The notes under the pieces were generated by a model. The model was given only the letters and a program-made list of their open reading frames with translations, had not been told where the DNA came from and searched no databases. From Comamonas thiooxydans (GTDB taxonomy: Bacteria > Pseudomonadota > Gammaproteobacteria > Burkholderiales > Burkholderiaceae_C), in contig NZ_AP026738.1 in assembly GCF_002157685.2 (NCBI RefSeq), forward strand, positions 3,844,001-3,908,000: a stretch of DNA of 64,000 nt. Direction: 5' to 3'. A program made the position numbers and the translations under genes. This document shows positions 9,189 to 17,825 of the stretch, piece after piece; positions within the stretch are counted from its first letter, which is position 1, and every line of letters starts with the position of its first letter.

Positions 9189-9877
9189 GCTTCGGCAGTT
9201 GATCTGGTGCGCTACGGTCACCAGCTCTGACATGCTTGTGTCAGCTGCAGGATCACGGGGCCGCGCAAGCACCCGGCCTGCAGCTCAATTGCAAGCTCCG
9301 CCTGCTCCAGATGCAGATCGCAGCGTTCAGCTCTGGCTCTTCGACGCTCGCACTGCCTTCAGCGCGTGTCGATATGGATCGCTGAGGCACTCTCACGCCA
9401 TTTGCTTGAGATTCCCGCAGCCTGCACATCCAGCCTGGAATCAGGCATACACAAAGTCCGCCACCAGTCACCGGTGGCGTTGCTATCGCCGGCCTCATCC
9501 CAGCACCAGCCTCTCGCTGCAAGTGTTGAACTTCCTTGTAGATCTGCGACCTTCCTGCACGTAGCGCTGGCGTCGATGCAGCTCATAACCATCAGAGCCA
9601 GCATCAACCATACATCTACATGATGCCCTGTCGTGAATCATGCGATAGGCCAACCGGCATGCCTTCGCGGGCAGCAGTGTTCAGACCAGATATTCGCAGG
9701 AATACGCTAGCCGGCTTCGGTGCTTTTGCTGCGCCCTGCGCCGACCTCTTGGCCATGGCTCGACAAATACCTCCAGGCAGCGTTCCCCTTTGGCAAGACT
9801 ACGGATTTGAAATGACGGCTCGCGCCCTCAGATTGCTTGACGGTCGTCAAAGGATCCGAGAGACCAGCTCCGACAGC
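9189..9877. other. Gap without a convincing gene
   Basis: About 690 bases lie between infA and the convergent diguanylate cyclase. Open frames here are short, lack ribosome sites and overlap one another. On the minus strand, a frame from about 9604 to 9359 begins like a signal peptide (MLALMVMSCIDASA), and a different minus-strand frame downstream (about 9360-9220) reads like coding sequence. A decayed small secreted-protein gene is possible but unproven. Confidence 0.4.
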
Positions 9878-11494
9878 TCAGCACTCGGCACGATTGCGTC
9901 CAGCCGCCTTGGCCCGATACAGGGCTTGATCGGCCGCTTCAACCAGATCCAGCGGACTCGCCAGTCCATGCCTGCCCTGCATGCTTGCCGCTCCTATGCT
10001 CACAGTGACATGGCCGAATTGGCTGGACTCATGGGCAATGCCCAGTCCTCGTATGCACTTCAGCAACTCCTCGGCAACGCGCATGCCTCCCTCCAGCGCG
10101 GTATTGGGAAGAATGATGGCAAGTTCCTCTCCGCCGTAACGTGCTGCCAGATCCCCTGAGCGCTTGGCCGAGAGCTCCAGCTGCCGCGACACCGCTTTCA
10201 GGCATTCGTCACCGGCGACATGACCATAGCGGTCGTTAAAGCCCTTGAAATGATCCAGATCGATGAGCAAAAGCGAGAGCACCGTCCCGTCACGCGCGGC
10301 ACGCCGGACCTCCAGTTGCAGTACCTCGTCGAAGCGTCGCCGGTTCGCCAGCCCTGTCAATGAATCCAGGGTAGCCAACCGCTCCAGTTCGAGGTTGGCA
10401 TCCAATAACTTCTCACGCACTGCCATCAAGGATGTCTCGGCCTGCGCACGCTGTCGGATGAGCAGGATCAGGCGCCAGCCTATCAGTGTGACAACTGCCA
10501 GCAGTCCTAGCACCACACCTGCCGTCAGCAGCGCCTGGCTTCTCCAGGCTTGCAGTGCCTCATTCCGCCCCCGGGCCACCACCGTGAAAATGGGATAACG
10601 ATCATTGCTCCTGAAGGCATATAGCCTTTCCGTTCCATCTATGCCGGACTCAAAGGACGCCGTGCCGGATTTCAGGTTTGAGTAGTAGCGCCGAAAGTTG
10701 GGTGAGCGAGAGAAGTCGTGCCCCAGATCCTGCTCACGAAATGGATAGCGCACCAGCAACTGTCCGCTGGTCATTACCAATCCAATAGATCCTTGCTCGC
10801 CGACATCGATCTTGCCGAACAAGTGCAGAAAGTTCTCTATCCCCAGCACGACAACGATGACCCCGGCAAAGTCGCCTTCCTGGTTCTCAAATCGCCGGCT
10901 GATGGTAAGCACCCATTCACCCGTAGAACGGCTGCGTATGGGCGCACCGATGAAGATCTGGTGCGACGGGTTATCCCGGTGATATGAAAAAAAGCGACGG
11001 TCAGCGCTGTTGGTTCCCTCGAGAAATCTCCCTCTCGATGACATGAGCCATTTACCGCTCGCATCGATGACGAGCAATTCGTTGAGCTGGGAAAGCAGAT
11101 GCTCCTGGCGAGCGACCAGCTGTTGCATGCGGACCAGATGCTCAGGCGTGGTGCCCTCCACCTCCAGCCGCTCAAGCATGCCGAGCAGCAGCATGGAGCT
11201 CTGGGTGAAGACACCCTCGGCATAGGTGTTCAGCGTCTGTGCAAGATTGCGATTGTTGGTATCAATCTCGCTCAGTGTGCGCTGATGCGCCGACCAGATT
11301 TGCCAGCTGGTGGCCACCAGTACGGAGACCCAGATTACCAACAACAGACTAGTCGCCAGTTGAGCATCGCGCTTGGCAGCCAGAACTTTGCACACGCCAT
11401 CACGACTGGTGACGCCGGTCTCCCTCTTCTTCTTTCGACACCACACCTCGACATTCCTCTCATCGTCAACCTGGCAAGAGCGGCACTTTTGCAT
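9878..11494 (-). CDS. Membrane-bound sensor diguanylate cyclase
   Basis: A 538-residue inner-membrane enzyme that makes c-di-GMP from two GTP. A membrane helix at about residues 46-66 (LATSLLLVIWVSVLVATSW) is followed by a periplasmic dCACHE-like sensor. A second helix (LLTAGVVLGLLAVVTLIGW) lies near residue 340, and the GGDEF domain is C-terminal. The active site reads RYGGEEL. The product-inhibition site RxxD (RSGD) lies five residues before it, so feedback control should work. The N-terminus before the first helix is unusually long, basic and cysteine-containing, so the true start may be internal. It could supply c-di-GMP to the LapD receptor encoded about 5 kb away, but that is inference. 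Confidence 0.9.
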   Translation of the reverse strand: MQKCRSCQVDDERNVEVWCRKKKRETGVTSRDGVCKVLAAKRDAQLATSLLLVIWVSVLVATSWQIWSAHQRTLSEIDTNNRNLAQTLNTYAEGVFTQSSMLLLGMLERLEVEGTTPEHLVRMQQLVARQEHLLSQLNELLVIDASGKWLMSSRGRFLEGTNSADRRFFSYHRDNPSHQIFIGAPIRSRSTGEWVLTISRRFENQEGDFAGVIVVVLGIENFLHLFGKIDVGEQGSIGLVMTSGQLLVRYPFREQDLGHDFSRSPNFRRYYSNLKSGTASFESGIDGTERLYAFRSNDRYPIFTVVARGRNEALQAWRSQALLTAGVVLGLLAVVTLIGWRLILLIRQRAQAETSLMAVREKLLDANLELERLATLDSLTGLANRRRFDEVLQLEVRRAARDGTVLSLLLIDLDHFKGFNDRYGHVAGDECLKAVSRQLELSAKRSGDLAARYGGEELAIILPNTALEGGMRVAEELLKCIRGLGIAHESSQFGHVTVSIGAASMQGRHGLASPLDLVEAADQALYRAKAAGRNRAEC

Positions 11495-11595
11495 TGCCTG
11501 CTGTTTCCCTGCTCAGATTGGACAGGGTCGGACGGATTTTCCACCATCTCGTGAAACGACATGGAACAGAGCAGCAGACGAGGCAGAATCTGAAG

Positions 11596-11850
11596 CTACG
11601 GTTCAATCGCTGCCAACGCGGCCGCAGCGATCATTCCTGCCCAAAGAAACATACGGTACAGATCCCAGGGCTGCGGCAGCATCTGCCAAACTGTGCCTGG
11701 TGCCCATCGACAGAAGCCATTCAGGCTCTGCCTGCCCGGCTTGCCGATGGGAACGGCAGGCAGACGGGTGATCCATCCAGTGAGCAGGACATGGGCCCTG
11801 TCCCCTATGGAGCCGCTGATCCGGCGATAGACGGCACCAGCGCCGAGCCA
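11596..11850 (-). pseudogene. Possible decayed gene: 84-codon open frame without a start
   Basis: Read on the minus strand, this frame runs from just after a TGA to a TAG at 11596. It ends with a protein-like tail (WQMLPQPWDLYRMFLWAGMI, then an alanine-rich hydrophobic stretch AAAALAAIEP). It has no good start codon and is preceded by two close stops. The adjacent frame just upstream (FPDGIALVAVAGACWQVMA) looks like its continuation across a frameshift. I do not recognise the family. It could be chance. Confidence 0.25.
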
Positions 11851-12167
11851 TCACCTGCCAGCACGCGCCAGCTACAGCAACCAAGGCAATACCGTCAGGA
11901 AACATCTGCCCGGAAAGCGGCCGCCATGGCCCAGACTTGCAATCCAGCAGTTCGAAGCCTCTTCTGGCGCAGACATGCCTCGATAGGAAACAGGTGATCT
12001 GGCTCAAAGCGGTCTTGCAAGGCTCAGCCAATCCCGGCGCCGGTTTGCGAGATCAATGCCCCCCTGAAGCCATGGCATTCAAGTGGTTGCATCTACCACG
12101 GTCCAGGTCAAAGCAGCCATCTATTGAACAGCTATGTTTTGAATAGCTTGTTCCGATTGAATTTACT

Positions 12168-12193
12168 TGATTTCAGATAGAAATCATGTCAAG
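12168..12193. repeat. Palindrome TGATTTC-N5-GAAATCA with outer CTTGA/TCAAG
   Basis: Perfect seven-base arms lie about 190 bases upstream of the His-rich protein gene, with additional flanking CTTGA and TCAAG. It resembles the palindrome at 191-208, so the two may be copies of one site or element. Confidence 0.4.
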
Positions 12194-12382
12194 GCTAATG
12201 TATTTCAAGCACAAGCCGCTCTCTTTCTTATAAGAACCAGCACCTCACGCACGTCCGGCGCACAGCCACAGCACAAGTCTCGCTCATGAATTGATACAGT
12301 CTCTTCGGTGCATTGCGCTTATGCTCGTAGCGTTTTGAAACCGATGCGGCCATGGCTCGGACCATGGACTGCCCCACCCACC

Positions 12383-12700
12383 ATGAAGAAAATCCTTGCT
12401 CTTGTTTCCATCTGCCTGCCTGTGGTGCTGATTGCCACACCACTGAGCAGCCAGGCACATGACCGCCATCACCATCACCACCACAAGCGCGAGCACAAAG
12501 AAGAGTACTGGGACGGCCACTGCAAAGTGGAGCGCAAGTGGAAGAGCAATGGCGAGTACAAGGAAAAGCGCAAGTGCAGAAACCGCCCAGATGCCTACTA
12601 TGCGCCACAACCTGTTTATGTAGCCCCGCCCCAGCCGGTATATGTCGCGCCGCAACCGCAAGGGCTGGTGATTGATTCACGCATCGTGCTCAGGCCCTGA
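12383..12700 (+). CDS. Small secreted histidine-rich protein
   Basis: A 105-residue protein with a clear signal peptide (MKKILALVSICLPVVLIATP) ending near SSQA. The mature protein begins HDRHHHHHHKREHKEEYWDG, a natural run of six histidines. A lysine/arginine-rich middle contains two cysteines, and a tail repeats PQPVYVAP. A longer frame from 12308 adds residues unlike a signal sequence, so I chose the ATG at 12383. It is probably periplasmic or surface-exposed. The histidine cluster suggests metal binding, which is inference from composition only. It is convergent with the LysR gene, with only four bases between their ends. Confidence 0.8.
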   Translation: MKKILALVSICLPVVLIATPLSSQAHDRHHHHHHKREHKEEYWDGHCKVERKWKSNGEYKEKRKCRNRPDAYYAPQPVYVAPPQPVYVAPQPQGLVIDSRIVLRP

Positions 12701-12704
12701 ACCG

Positions 12705-13637
12705 CTATTCGCCCAGCAGATCGACCGCCTCCTCTGCAATCAGATCCCAGACCAGATGCGCGACAGGCGATAGCTCACGCTGCTGCCGCTTGACCAGCAT
12801 GATGCTGCGCTGCACCTTGGGCACCAGAGGACGGCTGACCAAAGCGGCACTACCAGCTGCCGCGGTCGTAGCAGCCTGAGTTGCCCAGGCCGAGGGAATA
12901 GCGAGACGCGGCACCACGCTCAAACCCAGACCTTGCTGCACCATGCTGTAGATGGTGGCCGTATGCCCCACCTCCTGCACCACCGATGCAGCCGCGCCAT
13001 GCGCCTGCAGTGCGGCATCGATCAGGCGTCGGCTGCCCGATGCATGATCGAGCAACACCAACGATTCACCCGCCAGCTGTGCCCAGTGCACCTCTTGCTT
13101 GCGCGCCAGGCCATTCGAGGAAAGGCAGACCAGACAAAAAGGCTCGGTCAGGATGGTCTGTGCATGCAGGTCCTGTTTCTCGGATGGGTCAATCACCACC
13201 CCAAAATCCACCTCCCCGCTGCGCACGCTGAGCAGCACATCGCTTTGAATACGATCGAGCAGCTGGATATTGACGCCCGGCGACTGCTGTCTGCCACGCG
13301 CAATGCATTGCGGCAGCAGATTCGCGGAAAGTGTGGGACTGCTTGCCACTTTGACGCGCCCCTTGCGCTGTGTCGCCAGGCCCTGCACCTCCAGCAGACA
13401 GGCATCCAGGTCCTCCAGCACGCGCGAGAGATTACCCAATAGCAGACGTCCGGCTTCGGTCAGCTCCACCTCACGCGTGGTGCGATGCAGCAGCAGCAAG
13501 CCCAAGGCCTGCTCCAGATCCGTCACATTGCGGCTGACGGCAGGCTGGGTCAATGCCAGGGCGTCGGCCGCACGACTGAAACTGCTGCTTTGGGCCACTG
13601 CCACAAAGGCACGTAGTTGACGCAGGCTGATATTCAT
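12705..13637 (-). CDS. LysR-family transcriptional regulator
   Basis: A 310-residue regulator with an N-terminal winged helix-turn-helix (SLRQLRAFVAVAQSSSFSRA, then AADALALTQPAVSRNVTDLE). A periplasmic-binding-protein-like effector domain follows. It is transcribed divergently from the symporter gene at 13757, with about 120 bases between the two starts. That is the classic arrangement for a LysR protein controlling its neighbour. The effector is unknown and may be the transported substrate. Length is typical. Confidence 0.93.
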   Translation of the reverse strand: MNISLRQLRAFVAVAQSSSFSRAADALALTQPAVSRNVTDLEQALGLLLLHRTTREVELTEAGRLLLGNLSRVLEDLDACLLEVQGLATQRKGRVKVASSPTLSANLLPQCIARGRQQSPGVNIQLLDRIQSDVLLSVRSGEVDFGVVIDPSEKQDLHAQTILTEPFCLVCLSSNGLARKQEVHWAQLAGESLVLLDHASGSRRLIDAALQAHGAAASVVQEVGHTATIYSMVQQGLGLSVVPRLAIPSAWATQAATTAAAGSAALVSRPLVPKVQRSIMLVKRQQRELSPVAHLVWDLIAEEAVDLLGE

Positions 13638-13756
13638 ATCAAAAAATTATAGGTCTATCGAATAAATCCATTTCTCTTTTAAATGGATTGCGTGTCCAAT
13701 ACGCAGCCATCGCGCACCGGCCCGGTGCTTTGCATGGATGGCTTCAGTTCAAGAAT

Positions 13757-14746
13757 ATGTCTCGCCCCCGCTTTGTCCCCGATAACTTCACGCTGGCTTT
13801 GATTGCCACCGTCGTCCTCGCCAGCTTTCTGCCTGCATCCGGCCAGTTGGCCGAGTATGTGGAAATTGTCACCACAGGCATCGTCAGCCTGCTGTTCTTT
13901 CTGCATGGCGCCAAGCTCTCGCGCCAGGCCATCCTGGCGGGCATAGGTCACTGGCGCCTGCATATCTGGATCTTCATCGCCACCTTTGTACTGTTCCCCG
14001 TTCTGGGACTGGTACTGCGCCCGGTGCTTTCGCCCATGGTCACCACCGAGATGTATATCGGCGTGCTGTTTCTTTGCACCCTGCCCGCCACGGTGCAATC
14101 GGCGATTGCCTTCACCTCCATGGCGCGCGGCAATGTGCCCGCCGCCGTGTGCAGCGCGTCCGCCTCCACCTTGCTGGGCATTCTGGTCACGCCGATTCTG
14201 GTGAGCCTGATCCTGCACAAGAATGCGGAAGGCGGCGATGCCTTGCATGCCATTGGCAAGATTGCCATGACGCTGCTTCTGCCCTTTGTCATCGGCCATC
14301 TGATGCGCCCCGTGATCGGCGGCTTTTTGCAGCGTCGCGCGTCCATCATCAAGCTGGTGGACCAGGGCTCCATCCTGTTTGTGGTCTATGCGGCCTTCAG
14401 TGCTGCCGTCATCAGCGGCCTGTGGAAGCAGACACCACTGCCCTCGCTGCTGGGCTTGATCGTGTTGTGCTGCATTCTGCTGGCCGTCGTGCTCCTCATC
14501 ACCACCTGGGGTGCACGCCGCCTGGGCTTCAGCAAGGAGGACGAGATCACTCTCGTTTTCTGCGGCTCCAAGAAAAGCATGGTCAGTGGTATTCCCATGG
14601 CCAATGTGCTCTTTCCCGCCGCCTCCGTGGGTGCAATCGTGCTGCCGCTGATGCTGTTTCATCAGATACAGCTCATGGTCTGCGCCGTGCTGGCGCAGCG
14701 CTATGCCAAGCGTGTGCAGATCGCCGACCAGAGCGAAGCTCATTAG
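13757..14746 (+). CDS. Bile acid:sodium symporter family transporter
   Basis: A 329-residue membrane protein with about ten hydrophobic helices and the family's intramembrane motifs (LFFLHGAKLS; TLPATVQSAIAFTSMARGN; GSKKSMVSGIPMANVLFP). This matches the SBF-like (YfeH-type) branch of the BASS family, whose bacterial substrates are mostly organic anions and often unknown. I chose the ATG at 13757 (MSRPRFVPDNFTLAL). A TTG at 13688 would add 23 residues with no family match. It diverges from a LysR gene that probably controls it and ends at a strong terminator. Confidence 0.9.
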   Translation: MSRPRFVPDNFTLALIATVVLASFLPASGQLAEYVEIVTTGIVSLLFFLHGAKLSRQAILAGIGHWRLHIWIFIATFVLFPVLGLVLRPVLSPMVTTEMYIGVLFLCTLPATVQSAIAFTSMARGNVPAAVCSASASTLLGILVTPILVSLILHKNAEGGDALHAIGKIAMTLLLPFVIGHLMRPVIGGFLQRRASIIKLVDQGSILFVVYAAFSAAVISGLWKQTPLPSLLGLIVLCCILLAVVLLITTWGARRLGFSKEDEITLVFCGSKKSMVSGIPMANVLFPAASVGAIVLPLMLFHQIQLMVCAVLAQRYAKRVQIADQSEAH

Positions 14747-14762
14747 GAGCACAAGACCCATA

Positions 14763-14790
14763 AAAAGGGGCGCTTCATGCGCCCCTTTTT
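14763..14790 (+). terminator. Bidirectional Rho-independent terminator
   Basis: AAAAAGGGGCGC pairs with GCGCCCCTTTTT around TTCAT. It serves the symporter gene on the plus strand. It could also serve lapD, which ends at 14814 on the minus strand. Confidence 0.88.
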
Positions 14791-14813
14791 CTTTTCATGG
14801 AAGATCAGTCATT

Positions 14814-16799
14814 TCAAGTAGCCAGCGTCAACGCGTTTTGCTGATGCAACAGCTTCGCAGCCTCCGCATTGACGACATCGGTCACCACCACTTGAATTCC
14901 AAGCCCTGTCGCAGTCTCGACGATGGCTTGCAACAGATGCAAGGCACCAGGGCTTTGCGCAGCCTGCTCCGAGAATTCTCCCCCCAGCTTCACATAGCGC
15001 AGCGGCAAGGTATGGAGCTTGGTCAAGCCCATGGGCTGCTGATCCAGGCGACGCAGCCCCACGCCCACACCAGCCATTGCCATGGCCTGGCAGAATTCAG
15101 TGACTTCATCGGGATACGCCGCAAGTCCGTGCGCATCCAACTCCAGACAGAGTAGCGGCAAGCGGCGCGCCCATCCCGGAGCGTTCAGCTCTTCACGCAG
15201 TCGCCCCAGGAAGTCCGGCTGAGCCAGCGAGGGCAAGGAGATTCGAATGACCAGCTCGCAGTCGTTCTGTTCAAGCCACGCAGCCCCGAGGGCCACCGCT
15301 CGCAAATCGAATTCTGCCGACAAGCCCAGGCGCACGGCGACCGGCAGGAACAACGACCCCATCAAGGTCTCACCTGAAGCAGTGCATAGCGAGAGCGAGG
15401 CTTCGCCACGCTCCTGCAGCCCATACCTGCCCCTGAATTGCAGGGGCTGAACGGACAGGGAAAGCGTATCCCGAGCCTCCAATGAACCAATCAGCATCTG
15501 ACGCCACAAGGTTTCCCCAGCCAGATCAGAGACCACCTCATCATCCCCGTAGGTCACATACTCCACCTCTGCCTGGCCCGAACTCTCGGCTCGCATCAGA
15601 CCGTAGTCCAGCCGCGCAAGCACGCCTGTGACCGAACTCGATGCCGAGTAATCGGTCAGGGCAAAGCTCCAGCGGCACCATTGGCCGCTGCTCAAGGTCA
15701 CACGCATGGACAGCAGCACCTGTCGGATCTGCTGCACCAGCGACATGGCCTGGGGCCCGGCCAGGGCCGGCATGAGAACCACAAAGTCCGAGCCATTGAG
15801 GCGTGCCAGCTGAGCCTTGCACTCGGCACGCCCCCTCAACACCTGATTGACCTGTTCACCCATCGCGGCCAGCCAGGCATCGGCACTGGCTCGGGACATC
15901 TGCGCATTCAGAGCCAGCAGATCTCGCTGCCTGAACAGCATCACATGGCCATGTGCCGCAACGCCATCAGCTCCGCTGAGCGCACGACGCAACTCATTGA
16001 CAAAGTATTTGCGATTCGGCAGCTGAGTAACAGGATCACGATTGACCTCCAGCTCCAGTGATTCGATACGCGCCATTTGCTCCTGCGCCGTAGCCTGCAC
16101 CCGCTCTCGGGTGTCTGCAATGGCACTGAGTACGGGCACCAGCTCGGCAACGACGGCCCTGGCGGGCTTCGCCAGTACCTCACTGCCGGCTTGACGTCCA
16201 ATCGCCTGAACCTGTGCCGAGATTTCCTGCTGCAAGACCTTGCGAAACCATCTGAACAGCAGGACTACAAAGAAAGCCCAGGCCAGCCCGGCCAGCACCA
16301 CCACACCCGTCAAGCGCACGCTGCTGCCCCACAGTGCCTGGCTCGCATAGCTGTTGTCCACAACCAGCGTCAATTGCCCAACCTGCTTCCAGCCGTCGCT
16401 GATCACACGCTCTGCCTTTGGCGAACGCAGCGGCAGCATCTCCACAAACCACGGCGGAGCAGCACTGTCCTTGAGCTTGGCTGCAGAGGCAGAACCATCG
16501 GTAACGCCGTTGTCGCGTCTGCGCTCGAACAAGGTCTCGCCCTGCGGGGACGCCAGGCGGATCAGCTTGAACTGCCCGCCATCGAACAAGGCCATCATCA
16601 GCAACTCCTGCGTGACCGGATCCTGGTTGGCCGGCTGCGACAGCGACAAGGCCAGCGAAGATGCTGCGTTCTCGCTCTCGGACTGCAACTGCCCATCCAG
16701 ATACTGGCGCGCAGCACCGATGCTGAAAGCCAGGGTGCCGATCAAGATTGCCACAATGGCCACCGTCACGCTGATCAAAAGTTGTTTTAACAACGACAT
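14814..16799 (-). CDS. lapD: LapD-type c-di-GMP receptor (degenerate GGDEF/EAL)
   Basis: This 661-residue inner-membrane receptor binds c-di-GMP and sequesters the protease LapG to keep the adhesin on the cell surface. It has an N-terminal helix, a periplasmic LapD/MoxY-type domain (about residues 35-150) and a second helix (LTGVVVLAGLAWAFFVVLLF). HAMP-like, GGDEF and EAL domains follow. Both catalytic motifs are lost: the GGDEF site reads NGSDF, and the EAL position reads GEASL. It should therefore bind rather than make or break the nucleotide. Length and domain order match Pseudomonas LapD. It lies 65 bases downstream of lapG in the same orientation, so they form an operon. Confidence 0.93.
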   Translation of the reverse strand: MSLLKQLLISVTVAIVAILIGTLAFSIGAARQYLDGQLQSESENAASSLALSLSQPANQDPVTQELLMMALFDGGQFKLIRLASPQGETLFERRRDNGVTDGSASAAKLKDSAAPPWFVEMLPLRSPKAERVISDGWKQVGQLTLVVDNSYASQALWGSSVRLTGVVVLAGLAWAFFVVLLFRWFRKVLQQEISAQVQAIGRQAGSEVLAKPARAVVAELVPVLSAIADTRERVQATAQEQMARIESLELEVNRDPVTQLPNRKYFVNELRRALSGADGVAAHGHVMLFRQRDLLALNAQMSRASADAWLAAMGEQVNQVLRGRAECKAQLARLNGSDFVVLMPALAGPQAMSLVQQIRQVLLSMRVTLSSGQWCRWSFALTDYSASSSVTGVLARLDYGLMRAESSGQAEVEYVTYGDDEVVSDLAGETLWRQMLIGSLEARDTLSLSVQPLQFRGRYGLQERGEASLSLCTASGETLMGSLFLPVAVRLGLSAEFDLRAVALGAAWLEQNDCELVIRISLPSLAQPDFLGRLREELNAPGWARRLPLLCLELDAHGLAAYPDEVTEFCQAMAMAGVGVGLRRLDQQPMGLTKLHTLPLRYVKLGGEFSEQAAQSPGALHLLQAIVETATGLGIQVVVTDVVNAEAAKLLHQQNALTLAT

Positions 16800-16864
16800 C
16801 TTGCTGCCTTATCTGTGTCGACCATTCAACATCGCCCCACTGTCCGCACTGCCAAACATGGCAT

Positions 16865-17626
16865 TCATGGCAAAAAACCTTCCTGCTTCATGCGCGCCAG
16901 CAGATCGCGCCAACGCGTGATCCTGTCCACCGAAGCAGGCTGTGCGCCCGCGACATATACACCCTGTGCATTGAAGCTGAATACAGGAGTCAAGTCCTTG
17001 CGCTGGCTTGCCGGCATGATGTTGTCCAGCAGACTGTCCAGCACCAGCGGCTCGGCTGCGGGTGTCTCGTAATAGCCCAGCACCATATGCGCAATGCTCT
17101 GCGTACTACCCACGCCCCCCAGGCGGGCACGCACATAGATCAGGCGCAGTTTCTCTACCGCGATGCCCAGGCGCAGCAGCGAGAAATACTTGCCAATCAC
17201 GTAATCCTCGCAGTCTCCAGCCCCCCTGCCCAGGGTTTCAAGGGGCGTGGCCCAATAGTCCGACTGGGACCAGAGGACGCTGTCCTCCGACTGCAGCACT
17301 GCGCGATTCCAGAACGTGTTGACGGCCGGCAGTTGCTGCTGCAGCGACCTGTCTTTCTGGGCTTGCAGCATCGTCAGCCACTGACCCAGCCTCTGGACAC
17401 CTGCGGCACCATAGCGGGACTGCATGCTGCTCTGCAGCCGCTCGCCGTCGAAATCCAGCGCAACGGCTTCAAACCCGTTCTGCAGCGCCCAGGCTCCGAG
17501 AATCGCCGAGCCATACAAAAGCATACCTCTGCGCGACAGGCGCTGCGTTTTTTCCACGGGCTGTGGAAACAGTAGGCTGGGCGAAGTACTCAAGCGAGTT
17601 GCAAAAAGAGCAAGCGCGCAAGACAT
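16865..17626 (-). CDS. lapG: LapG-type periplasmic cysteine protease
   Basis: A bacterial transglutaminase-like cysteine protease of 253 residues that releases the surface adhesin by cutting its N-terminal retention module. The catalytic triad is visible as C139 (GAGDCEDY), H180 (SIAHMVLGYY) and D197 (VLDSLLDN). D138 and E140 beside the cysteine match the calcium-binding acidic residues of LapG. An Arg-Arg plus hydrophobic segment at about residues 32-52 (SRRGMLLYGSAILGAWALQN) is the likely export signal. The start is uncertain: an ATG at 17626 is used here, but the next internal methionine (MLLYGSAILG) also suits a signal peptide. A TTG at 17725 seems too far upstream. Confidence 0.93.
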   Translation of the reverse strand: MSCALALFATRLSTSPSLLFPQPVEKTQRLSRRGMLLYGSAILGAWALQNGFEAVALDFDGERLQSSMQSRYGAAGVQRLGQWLTMLQAQKDRSLQQQLPAVNTFWNRAVLQSEDSVLWSQSDYWATPLETLGRGAGDCEDYVIGKYFSLLRLGIAVEKLRLIYVRARLGGVGSTQSIAHMVLGYYETPAAEPLVLDSLLDNIMPASQRKDLTPVFSFNAQGVYVAGAQPASVDRITRWRDLLARMKQEGFLP

Positions 17627-17770
17627 AAATTGCTTGAGACGCCTGTAAATATTGTGATGACTGCTATGAATCTTGAAAGGTCGACGAGAACACAGACAAG
17701 ATTCAATGCTCACAAATGTAACCAATCAAGCAAGTTCTTGAAACAACCTGCCGATCACAGCCGAGCGAAG

Positions 17771-17804
17771 AGGCAGAAGACTTGATATTTCAAGACTTCT
17801 GCCT
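17771..17804. terminator. Hairpin downstream of the adhesin gene
   Basis: AGGCAGAAG-A-CTTGA pairs with TCAAG-A-CTTCTGCCT across a short TAT loop with one internal mismatch. It lies 21 bases past the adhesin stop on the minus strand. There is no clear T run, so it may be a weak terminator or an RNA-stabilising hairpin. Confidence 0.5.
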
Positions 17805-17825
17805 GACCTCACCGGGGACTGCTTA

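Larger units (their letters stand above)
11495..12382. other. Long gap with no confident gene
   Basis: About 890 bases separate the diguanylate cyclase start from the His-rich protein. Overlapping short frames exist on both strands without ribosome sites or known motifs. The most coding-like segment is the minus-strand frame at 11596-11850, listed separately. The last 200 bases are AT-rich and probably hold promoters. Confidence 0.5.
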
